From assembly GCA_029567375.1 (NCBI GenBank), contig JAKQLB010000318.1, positions 1-60,026 on the forward strand: DNA of 60,026 nucleotides, in the 5' to 3' direction. The notes beneath the pieces are model-generated. The model saw nothing but the letters and a program-made list of their open reading frames with translations. It was not told the DNA's origin and searched no databases. The position numbers were made by a program, and so were the translations under genes. Positions 31,302-40,865 of the stretch are shown here, in pieces (the stretch's first letter is position 1; each line of letters opens with the position of its first letter). Origin of the DNA: Bacteroidota bacterium. GTDB taxonomy: Bacteria > Bacteroidota > Bacteroidia > Bacteroidales > UBA932.

Positions 31302-33089
31302 ATGCTGAAGCTACTACCCGCCAACATATCCAATCTTATAGCAGCAGGAGAGGTTGTCGGTCGCCCTGCTTCTGTGGTCAAGGAGCTAATGGAAAATGCT
31401 ATCGATGCGGGAGCGGATACGATTCAATTGATAGTAACCGATGCGGGCAGGACCTTAATCCAGGTGATCGACAATGGCAGCGGCATGACCCCCGCAGATG
31501 CTGAGCTCTGCTTTGAGCGCCACGCAACTTCCAAGATAGATCGTGCAGAGGACCTCGAATCCATCTCTACTTATGGATTCAGGGGTGAGGCATTGGCTTC
31601 TATCGCTGCGGTAGCCCATGTAACCTTGAAGACACGTCAGGCGGGTAGTGAGGTGGGATGGCAAGTGGAAGTTAGTGAGTCACGTATCATCTCGAGCCAC
31701 GAAACTTCCTCTCCTATCGGATCCGGCTTTGAGGTTCGCAATCTCTTTTACAATGTACCTGCCAGGCGCAAATTTCTCAAATCCGACAATACCGAACTGC
31801 GGCATATTATACAGGAGTTCATAAGAGTGGCAGTTATAAGGCCGGAACTCAGATTCAAAATGCTTTCCAACGGCAAGGTACTTTACGATCTGCGAGCTGC
31901 AGCCAATACCAAACAGCGCATCTATGATCTATTCGGCCGCGAGTTGATCAACTCCCTGGTGGAAATTGACACCAAGACATCGGTGGTCAACATCAGTGGT
32001 CACATCGGCAAACCCGAATGCGCCCGGAAGACTCCGGGAAACCAATATTTTTTTATTAACGGACGTTATTTCCGCTCACCCTACCTACATAAGGCGGTAA
32101 TGAAGGCTTACGAGCAGCTCATTCCCGACGACATATTGCCTACATACTTCATATTTCTCGAAACTCCATTAGATAGAGTGGATGTCAATATCCACCCGAC
32201 AAAGAGCGAAGTAAAGTTTGAGGATGAACAGATGATATTCGAGATAGTGATGGCTTCGGTCAGAGAATCTCTCGGCAAGAACTCCTTTGTTCCGAGTATA
32301 GATTTTGACACTGAAGGGGCGCCTGAAATTCCCAATATGCCCGGACGTGGTTCACCGGAGTACGACAGGGAGCATATCAGAGTGCCAAGGATAGACTATG
32401 ACCCGTTATTCAATCCCTTTGACATAGGAAAGGGCAGGGATTTCTCCATCGTACCTTCTCGAATTCGTCCCGTTGGAGAAGAACAGGAGGAGCGAATGTT
32501 GTTTGAGGAGAGGGAGATCTCACGCACCGCAATCTTGAGAGCCGGAAGCAATTACATTCTTTCGCAGTATGGCGAAGTAATCCTGCTGGTACACATCTCA
32601 AGAGCCAGGGAGAGGATCTGGTACGAACGTTACATGAGTGTATTCTCAGAGGAAAAGCCGCTGACCCAGCAAACACTCTTTCCCAGGAACATAGAGTTAC
32701 AAAGCGAAGATTATCTCACCCTTACCGAGCATCTGGAGAAGCTCTCGAAGATAGGATTTGATATCCGAGATTTCGGAGGCAATTCGGTTGCCGTTTATGG
32801 AGTACCTCATGGCTATTCGGTGGCAGAGGAAGATACTCCTGCGTTGATAGATTCACTGGTTGCTTCGCTAAAAGAGCAGACCTTTTCTGCCGATTTTACA
32901 GAATATAGTGAGGCTCTCGCCCGAAAATTAGCCATTTCGGCAGCCAAAAGTCATACCGGCCCCTTATCAGATGCTCAGGCACAAATATTGGTAGATGAGT
33001 TGTTCGACTGCAAGGAGCCCGGACTGACACCGGACGGGCGGAAATGCATGTCTGTTATTACAGTTAAAGATCTGGAGAAATATTTATGA
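31302..33089 (+). CDS. mutL: DNA mismatch repair protein MutL
   Basis: A 595-residue MutL with the GHKL ATPase motifs ENAIDAGAD, DNGSGM and GFRGEALASIAAV in the N-terminal third and a C-terminal dimerisation domain. MutL links mismatch recognition by MutS to strand removal. Where many MutL proteins have DQHAxxE-type residues for endonuclease activity, this one reads VHISRARE, so the nicking site is absent. The start at 31302 replaces a GTG at 31278 that would overlap the upstream gene. The next gene (rhomboid) overlaps its stop by 4 bases. Confidence 0.96.
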   Translation: MLKLLPANISNLIAAGEVVGRPASVVKELMENAIDAGADTIQLIVTDAGRTLIQVIDNGSGMTPADAELCFERHATSKIDRAEDLESISTYGFRGEALASIAAVAHVTLKTRQAGSEVGWQVEVSESRIISSHETSSPIGSGFEVRNLFYNVPARRKFLKSDNTELRHIIQEFIRVAVIRPELRFKMLSNGKVLYDLRAAANTKQRIYDLFGRELINSLVEIDTKTSVVNISGHIGKPECARKTPGNQYFFINGRYFRSPYLHKAVMKAYEQLIPDDILPTYFIFLETPLDRVDVNIHPTKSEVKFEDEQMIFEIVMASVRESLGKNSFVPSIDFDTEGAPEIPNMPGRGSPEYDREHIRVPRIDYDPLFNPFDIGKGRDFSIVPSRIRPVGEEQEERMLFEEREISRTAILRAGSNYILSQYGEVILLVHISRARERIWYERYMSVFSEEKPLTQQTLFPRNIELQSEDYLTLTEHLEKLSKIGFDIRDFGGNSVAVYGVPHGYSVAEEDTPALIDSLVASLKEQTFSADFTEYSEALARKLAISAAKSHTGPLSDAQAQILVDELFDCKEPGLTPDGRKCMSVITVKDLEKYL

Positions 33090-33751
33090 ATCAAGGATAC
33101 AGCCGCCCCGGCTTTTGGGGAATGATGTCACCGGTTATCAAAAACCTGATCATCATCAATACCGTAATGCTTATAGCAACCTGGATTATCGGTGAGTCAA
33201 TGTACGAAAAGCTTGCGCTTTTTCCATTTGAGTCCCCATTTTTCAAGCCCTACCAATTAATCACACACATGTTCATGCATGGTGATTTCTGGCATCTGTT
33301 TTTCAATATGTACACCCTGATGATCTTTGGTACGGTACTGGAGAGGATTTGGGGTAGCAAAAAATTTCTGCTATTCTACTTTGTGACCGGAATCGGAGCT
33401 GCATTGTGCCACAGTCTCGTGCTGCATCTGCAGTACGACGCCCTTATGACGGCAGGTAAAATTGCTTCGGCCACCGCAGTGCTAGGAACCCCAACTGTAG
33501 GTGCTTCCGGAGCCATTTACGGAGTGCTGTTGGGCTATGGAATGCTCTTCCCCGACAATCGTCTGCAATTGATATTTCCACCTGTGGCAATGAAAGCCAA
33601 GTGGTTTGTGATTATATTCGGAGCAATTGAACTCATCACCGGTCTTACAGGTATGGGCGGCAACATCGCTCATTTCGCCCATCTGGGCGGAATGCTTTTC
33701 GGCCTGATAATGATTCTCATCTGGAAGAAACAAAACCGGCTGTACCATTAG
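33086..33751 (+). CDS. Rhomboid family intramembrane serine protease
   Basis: A 221-residue protein with six membrane helices. The catalytic Ser is in GASGAIYG and the catalytic His in HFAHLGGM, with HGDFWHLFFNMYTL as the conserved second helix. Rhomboids cleave membrane helices of substrate proteins; no substrate is known here. It overlaps mutL by 4 bases (ATGA) and is 21 bases upstream of the EEP-family gene, so it is part of a mutL - rhomboid - EEP - tsaC operon. Confidence 0.94.
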   Translation: MNQGYSRPGFWGMMSPVIKNLIIINTVMLIATWIIGESMYEKLALFPFESPFFKPYQLITHMFMHGDFWHLFFNMYTLMIFGTVLERIWGSKKFLLFYFVTGIGAALCHSLVLHLQYDALMTAGKIASATAVLGTPTVGASGAIYGVLLGYGMLFPDNRLQLIFPPVAMKAKWFVIIFGAIELITGLTGMGGNIAHFAHLGGMLFGLIMILIWKKQNRLYH

Positions 33752-33772
33752 ACCTCCCTAAATCCGGAAACT

Positions 33773-34846
33773 ATGAAAAAGAAGAAACAACGCAGATTTG
33801 GCCTGGGGAGTTTTATCTCGGTCACCGTGCTGCTTATCTCAGCAGCCGTGTTGTTAATATCCTATGTTTCCATATTTATCAGTCCTTCGAGGTTTTGGCC
33901 TCCCCTTTTTTTCGGCCTCTACTATATTCCAATAGCGTTTTGGAATCTTTTTCTGATGATCATAGCCATTATCCGTAGGAGAAGACGCTTGCTGATACCT
34001 TTGGACGCCCTGCTGCCGTCACTCTTCTTTTTCGATATGTTTGTCAAAGTAGGCAATAATGCCCCCGATGAAGAAAAAGAGGGCATCCGCATAGTGACAT
34101 ATAATGTCGGCAGATACTCCCTAAGTAAAGATGGAAAGCCTAAAAGGGAGACTACGGCAGAGATACGCGAATATCTCAAGCGCTGCGAGGCGGACATTAT
34201 TTGTCTACAAGAAGTAAGTGTAAAGTACAAAGACTCCATAACGGAACTTCCCAACTATCCCTATCTCCACTCCCATTTCTTCAATGATACCGGTTCAAGT
34301 TTCGGCAATGTTATTCTCAGCAAATTCCCCATAAGAGGAGATGGAAAAATCACCTTCAAAAACAGCACAAACCTCGCCATATGGGCAGATCTACGGATAG
34401 GAAGAGGCACCGTACGGCTATACAACTGCCACCTTGAGTCCTATAGCATCTCATTTACCTCCATCATCAAGCGACTCTTCAACAAAGATACATTTAGTGA
34501 CGAATTCATTTCCCTCCACGGACACCTTAAGGAATCCAATATAAAACGCGCCGAACAAGTTGACTGCGTGGTCAGCAGTATCAACGAATGTAAAATGGAA
34601 ACCATAGTCTGCGGCGATTTCAACGATACACCTATGTCATATACCTACCACCAGTTGCAGAAGCAACACAAAGACTGCTTTGTCGAAGCAGGCAATGGGT
34701 TTGGGGGCACCTATTCCAGACTTTGGCCGGCCCTGCGGCTGGATTACATACTCATTCCGGAAGAATACCGGACCATATACCACAAAATAGAGAGAGTACC
34801 ATACTCTGACCACTATCCTGTACTTACGGAAATAATCTTAGACTGA
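33773..34846 (+). CDS. Endonuclease/exonuclease/phosphatase family protein, membrane-anchored
   Basis: A 357-residue protein with an N-terminal membrane region of about three helices (residues 14-80) and a C-terminal EEP hydrolase domain. Catalytic elements are IVTYNVGRY, ICLQEVS (metal-binding Glu), CGDFNDTP and the final His in YSDHYPV. EEP enzymes hydrolyse phosphodiesters of nucleic acids, lipids or nucleotides; the membrane anchor places this domain on one face of the inner membrane. Substrate unknown. It sits between the rhomboid gene and tsaC, 2 bases before the latter. Confidence 0.88.
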   Translation: MKKKKQRRFGLGSFISVTVLLISAAVLLISYVSIFISPSRFWPPLFFGLYYIPIAFWNLFLMIIAIIRRRRRLLIPLDALLPSLFFFDMFVKVGNNAPDEEKEGIRIVTYNVGRYSLSKDGKPKRETTAEIREYLKRCEADIICLQEVSVKYKDSITELPNYPYLHSHFFNDTGSSFGNVILSKFPIRGDGKITFKNSTNLAIWADLRIGRGTVRLYNCHLESYSISFTSIIKRLFNKDTFSDEFISLHGHLKESNIKRAEQVDCVVSSINECKMETIVCGDFNDTPMSYTYHQLQKQHKDCFVEAGNGFGGTYSRLWPALRLDYILIPEEYRTIYHKIERVPYSDHYPVLTEIILD

Positions 34847-34848
34847 AA

Positions 34849-35469
34849 ATGAACAGAGATACTGAAAAAAGCATTGATCGCGAAGCTATAAAAGCTGCCA
34901 TAAAGGTGCTTAAAGCAGGTGGAGTGATACTCTATCCCACAGATACCATCTGGGGCATCGGATGTGATGCCACCAATAGCGAAGCAGTAGCCAAAGTATT
35001 AGCCATCAAGCATCGCGCTGATAGCAAAAGCCTCATCACGCTGGTCTCTGACACCGATATGCTTGCCAGGTATGTAAAAGAAATCCCCGACATCGCACTC
35101 GATCTGATAGAGGAGAATGACCGACCGATGACCATAATCTATCCGGAAGCCGTCGTCGCTACGGACTCCTCTCCTGCAGGTAGTGCACTTGCTCAAAATG
35201 TCGTATCTGAAGATGGCAGCGTAGGAATACGCATTCCTAACAATACCTTTTGCAAAGCATTGATATCCCGTTTCGGAAGAGCGATTGTCTCCACATCGGC
35301 CAATCTATCCGGCAGCAAAGCGCCGGCTCAATACAGCGCAATATCGGAAGAGATCATTAAAAGTGTGGATTGGGTGGCAGACCCCTCTCTCGAATCGGGT
35401 TCTACCGGAGAGGCATCACAAATTATAAAAGTGGGATTAAGAGGCGAAATTGCAATAATCCGCGGTTGA
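34849..35469 (+). CDS. tsaC: Threonylcarbamoyl-AMP synthase (TsaC/YrdC domain)
   Basis: A 206-residue YrdC-fold protein without the C-terminal Sua5 domain. The start KAGGVILYPTDTIWGIGCDA, the AIKHRADSKSLITLV segment carrying the KxR-type binding residues, and STSANLSGSKAP are typical. The enzyme makes threonylcarbamoyl-AMP from threonine, bicarbonate and ATP for the t6A modification of tRNAs. tsaE of the same pathway is at 47900. A YciO-type paralogue of the same length cannot be excluded. It is the last gene of the mutL operon. Confidence 0.85.
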   Translation: MNRDTEKSIDREAIKAAIKVLKAGGVILYPTDTIWGIGCDATNSEAVAKVLAIKHRADSKSLITLVSDTDMLARYVKEIPDIALDLIEENDRPMTIIYPEAVVATDSSPAGSALAQNVVSEDGSVGIRIPNNTFCKALISRFGRAIVSTSANLSGSKAPAQYSAISEEIIKSVDWVADPSLESGSTGEASQIIKVGLRGEIAIIRG

Positions 35470-35546
35470 AAAGCCAAATACGGAGATAAGAACGCCGCTA
35501 TAAAAACGATCTAAACGCTGATACTCACTTAAAACCGATACGTCAA

Positions 35547-36353
35547 TCAAGAATTCGCCAGATAAACAGCTGCCACAGCAGTCAGTGCCGCTGTCTCTAT
35601 ACGCAAACGCGAATTGCCCAGCGAAACGGGCTGCCATCCCAATGTGACTGCCTGAGCAATCTCTTCACGCGAAAAATCTCCTTCGGGACCGATCATCACA
35701 ATCACATCCGACGATCCTTTTCTCAACGCTTCAGTAATGGAAATCTTCATTGCACCCAAAGATTCCACCTCATCACAATAGCATATCAGCCGTAGCGGGG
35801 TACTTTCAGATAGCTGTTTTTCAGTATGCAGGCGGGGAATAACTTTTTCAGTATCCGAGCAGGAAAAAACTTTTCCTGACTCTGCACACGACATGTGCTC
35901 CAAAAATTCCCTCACTGTCACAGGATCGTGAAGCACGGGAATAGCTCCCTTGTGGGATTGCTTTGCAGCGGCAATTATAATGCGCTCCGAACGTTCGCGT
36001 TTAAAAATACGCCTCTCCGAATAATCGCCGAAAATGGGGGAAATCTCATCTATACCCATTTCAGTGGCCTTTTCCACAAACCAATCAAACCGTTCTGTAT
36101 TCTTTGGAGGTGCCACCGCAATATGGAGCCGATAGGGGTGGCTGCCATAGCCCTCCTGACGCTCCAGAACAGTAAAAACCACACAGCGGGGATTATCATC
36201 GGTGATTTCACACTTAAAAAGCGTGCCTGCTCCATCCACGATATTGATGGTGTCGCCTTTACGGTGTCTAAGCACCTTGATGCAGTGGCCGGACTCGGTT
36301 GCATCGAGCCGTGTGCCGCCCTGAGCTATGTCCGGTGAATAAAAAATTTCCAT
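35547..36353 (-). CDS. rsmE: 16S rRNA (uracil-1498-N3)-methyltransferase
   Basis: A 268-residue SPOUT-class methyltransferase that modifies U1498 of 16S rRNA. An N-terminal PUA-like domain (ESGHCIKVLRHRKGD) is followed by the knotted SAM-binding domain with VMIGPEGDFSREE and SLGNSRLRIETAALTA. The enzyme is full length. The central region carries a Cys-rich stretch (MSCAESGKVFSCSD). It is divergent from the NagX-like gene and convergent with tsaC. Confidence 0.95.
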   Translation of the reverse strand: MEIFYSPDIAQGGTRLDATESGHCIKVLRHRKGDTINIVDGAGTLFKCEITDDNPRCVVFTVLERQEGYGSHPYRLHIAVAPPKNTERFDWFVEKATEMGIDEISPIFGDYSERRIFKRERSERIIIAAAKQSHKGAIPVLHDPVTVREFLEHMSCAESGKVFSCSDTEKVIPRLHTEKQLSESTPLRLICYCDEVESLGAMKISITEALRKGSSDVIVMIGPEGDFSREEIAQAVTLGWQPVSLGNSRLRIETAALTAVAAVYLANS

Positions 36354-36373
36354 TTCGATCTCTTTCGCCTAAA

Positions 36374-36400
36374 CAAAGATAGGGATTTTATCTATATTTG
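36374..36400. promoter_or_regulatory. Divergent -7 boxes for rsmE and the NagX-like gene
   Basis: The minus strand has TATCTTTG (36381-36374), 21 bases before rsmE. The plus strand has TATATTTG (36393-36400), 38 bases before the ATG at 36438. Both fit TAnnTTTG; the two promoters would face away from each other within 30 bases. Confidence 0.5.
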
Positions 36401-36437
36401 TAGATTGAATACGTGTACCAATCCAAATATCTCTCTT

Positions 36438-37607
36438 ATGATTAAAGCCACAAACCAGCGCTATGTAGCCCTTGACGTTCTCAGGGGAATGACCGTAGCG
36501 GGAATGATTCTTGTCAACAACCCGGGCTCCTGGGGACATATTTTTCCACCTTTAAAACATGCCCCTTGGTCGGGATGTACACCGACAGACCTGGTGTTTC
36601 CCTTCTTTCTTTTCTGTGTGGGAGTTGCGATGGCCTTTTCTTTTGCAAAATATGGCGATTCGATAAACAAAGAGAGTTCGCGCAAACTCGTAGTGAGAGG
36701 TCTGTTGATATTTGCGGTGGGTCTGGCCTTAAATATGTTCCCCTTCTACCCTACCTCGCGCAATCCGGAACTTTCTTTTGGAGAAAATTATCTCATCTGG
36801 CTGCAGAATATTCGCATCTTCGGAGTGCTGCAGCGCATCGGACTATGCTATATCCTGGGGGGATTTCTTGCCTTGTGGCTTAAGCGACCTAAGCGCATTT
36901 TGCTGGGTATAGCTGCAGTTACCATTCTCCATTGGCTTATCCTGTGGATTTTCGGCGGGGAGCCGGGGTGGAGCACCCTGGAGGGAAATATTGCAAGTAA
37001 GATCGATATCGCGTTGGTTGGAGAGAGCCATGTGTACCGCGGTTTCGGCATCCCGTTCGATCCGGAAGGGCTCCTCGGAGTTCTCTCCGGCGCCGGTACG
37101 GTATTGCTGGGATACTTCATCGGGCAATTGATCCGCTCCAGTGAAAGTAAAATCAATGCTGTGGCAAAGCTCTACACCATAGCACTAATATGCCTTGGTC
37201 TGGGACGCATCTGGAACGTCTGGCTCCCCATCAACAAGCCTTTGTGGACCGGCTCATATGTGATATACACCGGAGGATGGGCCATCATGCTATTTGCATT
37301 TTTCATCTATTGCATAGATATCAAAGGAAAAGAGAGGTATTTCACTCCATTCAAGGCAATGGGTATGAACCCGCTCTTTGCCTTCGTGATGGCCGGAGTG
37401 CTGGTCAAGTTGCTCGGCAGGGTGATTACCTGGACCAATGCTGAGGGGGTTAAAATAAGTGCTCTCTCATGGCTTTACAAAAATTGCTGCGTCTCAATCT
37501 TTGGTAACAACGAATATGCTTCGCTTATGCACGCACTGATTATGGTTGCCATTTTCCTCGTGATGTGTATGATATTGTACCGCAAGAAAATTTTCATCAA
37601 GATTTGA
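36438..37607 (+). CDS. Heparan-alpha-glucosaminide N-acetyltransferase-like membrane protein (NagX type)
   Basis: A 389-residue protein with about ten membrane helices. The N-terminal RYVALDVLRGMTVAGMILVNNPGSW and the DLVFPFFLFCVGVAM helix are the family hallmarks. Human HGSNAT uses this fold to acetylate glucosamine across the lysosomal membrane; bacterial NagX-like proteins are thought to act on amino sugars, sometimes in cell-wall recycling. The ATG at 36438 is preferred to a TTG at 36405. A YfcE-like phosphoesterase and an S9 peptidase follow closely. Confidence 0.85.
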   Translation: MIKATNQRYVALDVLRGMTVAGMILVNNPGSWGHIFPPLKHAPWSGCTPTDLVFPFFLFCVGVAMAFSFAKYGDSINKESSRKLVVRGLLIFAVGLALNMFPFYPTSRNPELSFGENYLIWLQNIRIFGVLQRIGLCYILGGFLALWLKRPKRILLGIAAVTILHWLILWIFGGEPGWSTLEGNIASKIDIALVGESHVYRGFGIPFDPEGLLGVLSGAGTVLLGYFIGQLIRSSESKINAVAKLYTIALICLGLGRIWNVWLPINKPLWTGSYVIYTGGWAIMLFAFFIYCIDIKGKERYFTPFKAMGMNPLFAFVMAGVLVKLLGRVITWTNAEGVKISALSWLYKNCCVSIFGNNEYASLMHALIMVAIFLVMCMILYRKKIFIKI

Positions 37608-37613
37608 CGACGG

Positions 37614-38120
37614 ATGGCATATATCGGACTCATATCTGACACACACGGTTGTTTTGACGACCGGCTGAGGAATTTTCTCGAGCCGGTAGATACCATATGG
37701 CACGCCGGAGACTTCGCCACTCTGGAATCCGCGCTGGAGATAGCCGCTTTCAAACCCCTTATAGGGGTACACGGCAATTGCGACGGGTACGATATACGCA
37801 CCTATCACCCTTATATCCAGCTGATGGAGGTAGAAGGGCTTAAAGTGCTGATGATGCATATCGGAGGGTATCCGGGCAGGTATGACCTTCGAGCACTGCG
37901 GCTGATAGTGGAGCACCGCCCCAATCTGTTCGTCTGCGGCCACTCGCACATTCTTAGAGTTATTAACGACAAGCATTACAATATGCTCACCCTCAATCCG
38001 GGTGCCGCCGGCATACAGGGATTTCATCTGGTACGCACCGCATTGAGGTTCCACATCTCCGATGGTAAAATTCACGATATGGAGGTGGGTGAATGGGAAA
38101 GAAATTTTACTAAACAATAA
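37614..38120 (+). CDS. YfcE/MJ0936-type metallophosphoesterase
   Basis: A 168-residue calcineurin-like phosphoesterase with the complete two-metal motif set: ISDTHGCFDDR, HAGDF, GVHGNCD, MMHIGG and CGHSHI. Enzymes of this size hydrolyse simple phosphodiesters or phosphorylated small molecules; the physiological substrate is generally unknown. It starts 6 bases after the NagX-like gene and is 11 bases ahead of the S9 peptidase, so the three are likely cotranscribed. Confidence 0.92.
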   Translation: MAYIGLISDTHGCFDDRLRNFLEPVDTIWHAGDFATLESALEIAAFKPLIGVHGNCDGYDIRTYHPYIQLMEVEGLKVLMMHIGGYPGRYDLRALRLIVEHRPNLFVCGHSHILRVINDKHYNMLTLNPGAAGIQGFHLVRTALRFHISDGKIHDMEVGEWERNFTKQ

Positions 38121-38131
38121 TAATTGCTACA

Positions 38132-40660
38132 ATGAAAAGAACTTTGATTTTTGCTCTGGGCATTTTCTTCGCAAGTGTGCTATTCGCACAGCAGGTGCCC
38201 GTAACAGAGCCCAATTACGAACTGGCCGACCGTTTTTCGGCAAAAAAGGTCAACAATATGGTCTTTTCGACCTATATGAGACCCAACTGGTTTAAGAATT
38301 CCGACAAATTCTGGTATGAGTGGAAGACTCCGGCCGGCAGTTGTTACTACATGGTTGACCCTGTTACTAAGGTTCAGAAACCGGTTTTCGACCTCGAGAA
38401 GCTTGCAATGGAGTTGACCGAAATTGTAAAGGACCCCTTTGATGCACAAAACATCCCTTTCCGAAAGCTCAAACTCAAGGATGACAGCAAATTTACCTTT
38501 GAAATCCAGAGCACAATGATGGTGGAAAAGAAAGAAAAAAAGAAAAAAGAGGAGATAAAAGAAGAAAAGAAGGAAGAGGAGAATAATGGTGAGAAAAAAG
38601 AGGAGAAGAAAGATGTAAAGAAAGAAGAAAAAAAGGCTCCTCCCAAAAAGGAGAAAAAGGTATTCAGGTTTGAATATGATCTTGCTTCGGGTAAACTCAC
38701 AGATGTGACCGAAAATGAAGAGGAGAAGGATTATCCCTACTGGGCAAACATCTCTCCAGACGGCAAGACTGCTGTCTATAGCAAAAACTACAACCTCTAT
38801 TGGATGAGCATCGAAGATGTGAAAAAACTGATGGAGGATGACAAAGACACTACTGTTGTAGACCACCCTCTGACCACCGACGGCACAAAGGATTTCTATT
38901 ATGGCGGTGGCAGCTATAGGGGTACTGACCAGAGCGATACCACAAAACGTTTCTCTGCCGGTGTGAGATGGTCGCCCGACTCCAAACATTTTGCCATCGG
39001 CAAATATGATATGAGTAAGATCAAAGAGCTTTGGGTTATAAACGCCGTATCCCAACCGCGTCCCACTCTCGAAAGCTATAAATATCAGATGCCCGGCGAG
39101 CCCGGTCCCAAAGAGCATCTTCTTATCTTCAATATGGAGGACAAAACCTCAAGGGAAATCCGAGTTGACGCATTTAAAGACCAGAATATCAGCATCATGA
39201 CGACTCCCTTCAAAAACAGGAACGCATATGACGATTATCGCGTTTATACCTGGCTGGGTGACAACAGCAAATTCTATCTGTACCGCACCAGTCGTGACTT
39301 GAAACGGGTGGATATCTGCACCGTAAATCTTGCGGAAGATAGCTGCAGAGTGATCATAGAGGAGCGCCTCAACACTTATGTGGAGACACGTAGCCTTGAG
39401 GTAATTAACAACGGCACAGAACTCATCCAGTGGTCAGAGCGCAATGGCTGGGCCCATCTCTACCTCTATTCTTCCGACGGCACTCTCAAAAACCCCATCA
39501 CTTCCGGTGCTTTCCATGTGGAAAGTGTGCTGAGCGTGGACGAGGCTGCCAGAGTTGTATATTTCCTGGCAATGGGAGTAAACAAGGCTGAAAATCCCTA
39601 CAATGGGCATGTTTACCGCATCAACCTCGACGGTACGGGCATGAAGCGTCTTGACGCCGATGGTTTCAACTCCTCGATAGTTAGTTTCTCCGACAATAGC
39701 AAATACTTTGTAGCCAACTACTCCAGGGTGGATGTCGTACCGAAAGTAGCTCTCTTTAACGCAGCCGGTGTAAAACTGCTGGATGTGGCCGAGACAGACA
39801 TTTCTCTACTCCTGGAAGCCGGCTACAAATTTCCCGAACCCTTCAAAGTTAAAGCTGCCGATGGTATTACCGATCTATACGGAGTGATGTACAAGCCGTT
39901 TGACTTCGATCCCAACAAAAAATACCCCATAATAGACTATGTATATCCCGGTCCCCAGACTGAGGGCAACAATCTGGTATGGAGCAAAGGTCTGACACGT
40001 TTAGACCGTCTTTCGCAACTCGGATTCATAGTCATTACGGTAGGTAATAGAGGCGGACATCCCAACAGATCCAAGTGGTATCACAACTATGGTTACGGCA
40101 ATCTCCGCGACTATGGACTGGAAGATCAAAAATATGCCATCCAGCAACTTGCAGCGCGCCACGACTTTATTGATATCAGCAGAGTCGGCATTCACGGACA
40201 CTCCGGCGGAGGATTTATGTCAACCGCCGCCATCCTTCAGTATCCCGATTTCTTCAAAGCAGCCGTTTCCTGTGCTGGTAACCATGACAACAGTATGTAC
40301 AACAGGTGGTGGAGTGAGCAGCACCACGGTATTCTCGAAGAGATTACCGCAGCAGGCGACACCACATTCAAGTACAGCATTGACAAAAACCAGGATATTG
40401 CAAAGAATCTCAAGGGTCATCTGCTCCTCGTCCATGGCGATATAGACGACAATGTTCACCCCGGTAACACCATGCGTGTTGTGAATGCTCTTATCCGCGC
40501 CAATAAGCGTTTCGAGATGCTGATTCTCCCCGGTCAGCGCCACGGATTCGGAGATATGAACGAATATTTCTTCTGGAAAATGGCGGACTGGTACAGCGAG
40601 TGGCTCCTCGGTACTTCAAAACGACATGAGGTAGACATCCGAGAGATGAATAATGACTAA
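38132..40660 (+). CDS. S9 family serine peptidase (prolyl oligopeptidase/DPP type), exported
   Basis: An 842-residue peptidase with a signal peptide (residues 1-20, ending FAQ), an N-terminal beta-propeller and a C-terminal alpha/beta hydrolase domain. The nucleophile is about Ser691 in GIHGHSGGGF; the Asp follows in HGDIDDNVHP and the His in QRHGFGDM. It should process peptides in the periplasm or outside the cell. Residues 131-176 are a charged block made almost only of Lys and Glu, inserted in the propeller region. A strong terminator follows, so this is the last gene of its operon. Confidence 0.93.
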   Translation: MKRTLIFALGIFFASVLFAQQVPVTEPNYELADRFSAKKVNNMVFSTYMRPNWFKNSDKFWYEWKTPAGSCYYMVDPVTKVQKPVFDLEKLAMELTEIVKDPFDAQNIPFRKLKLKDDSKFTFEIQSTMMVEKKEKKKKEEIKEEKKEEENNGEKKEEKKDVKKEEKKAPPKKEKKVFRFEYDLASGKLTDVTENEEEKDYPYWANISPDGKTAVYSKNYNLYWMSIEDVKKLMEDDKDTTVVDHPLTTDGTKDFYYGGGSYRGTDQSDTTKRFSAGVRWSPDSKHFAIGKYDMSKIKELWVINAVSQPRPTLESYKYQMPGEPGPKEHLLIFNMEDKTSREIRVDAFKDQNISIMTTPFKNRNAYDDYRVYTWLGDNSKFYLYRTSRDLKRVDICTVNLAEDSCRVIIEERLNTYVETRSLEVINNGTELIQWSERNGWAHLYLYSSDGTLKNPITSGAFHVESVLSVDEAARVVYFLAMGVNKAENPYNGHVYRINLDGTGMKRLDADGFNSSIVSFSDNSKYFVANYSRVDVVPKVALFNAAGVKLLDVAETDISLLLEAGYKFPEPFKVKAADGITDLYGVMYKPFDFDPNKKYPIIDYVYPGPQTEGNNLVWSKGLTRLDRLSQLGFIVITVGNRGGHPNRSKWYHNYGYGNLRDYGLEDQKYAIQQLAARHDFIDISRVGIHGHSGGGFMSTAAILQYPDFFKAAVSCAGNHDNSMYNRWWSEQHHGILEEITAAGDTTFKYSIDKNQDIAKNLKGHLLLVHGDIDDNVHPGNTMRVVNALIRANKRFEMLILPGQRHGFGDMNEYFFWKMADWYSEWLLGTSKRHEVDIREMNND

Positions 40661-40692
40661 CTAAAAAACTCCCTTAGGGGAGTTTTTTAGTT
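40659..40692. terminator. Strong terminator after the S9 peptidase gene
   Basis: AACTAAAAAACTCCC pairs perfectly with its complement over 15 bp around a 4-base loop, with A-runs on the left and T-runs on the right. It works on the plus strand directly after the stop codon and could work in both directions. Confidence 0.9.
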
Positions 40693-40694
40693 AA

Positions 40695-40755
40695 GAGTAT
40701 TGAGTTCCGAGTTTTGAGTTATGAGTAAGTTATTGAGTCCTGAGTTGAGAGTAAT
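40695..40755. repeat. Heptamer array E, after the S9 terminator
   Basis: Eight GAGTNNN units on the plus strand: GAGTATT, GAGTTCC, GAGTTTT, GAGTTAT, GAGTAAG, then a 5-base phase break, then GAGTCCT, GAGTTGA, GAGTAAT. It starts two bases after the terminator hairpin and has the least degenerate units in the window. The remaining ~110 bases before the GH92 gene show no other structure. Confidence 0.8.
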
Positions 40756-40865
40756 TAACTCGGGATTCTTTACATACTCATCTTTCAATATATTCGTGAT
40801 ACACATCGTTTTATTGACTATCTTTATGGTTTGGAGTCTGATTTTACTTACCAATTAGAAAAAAC

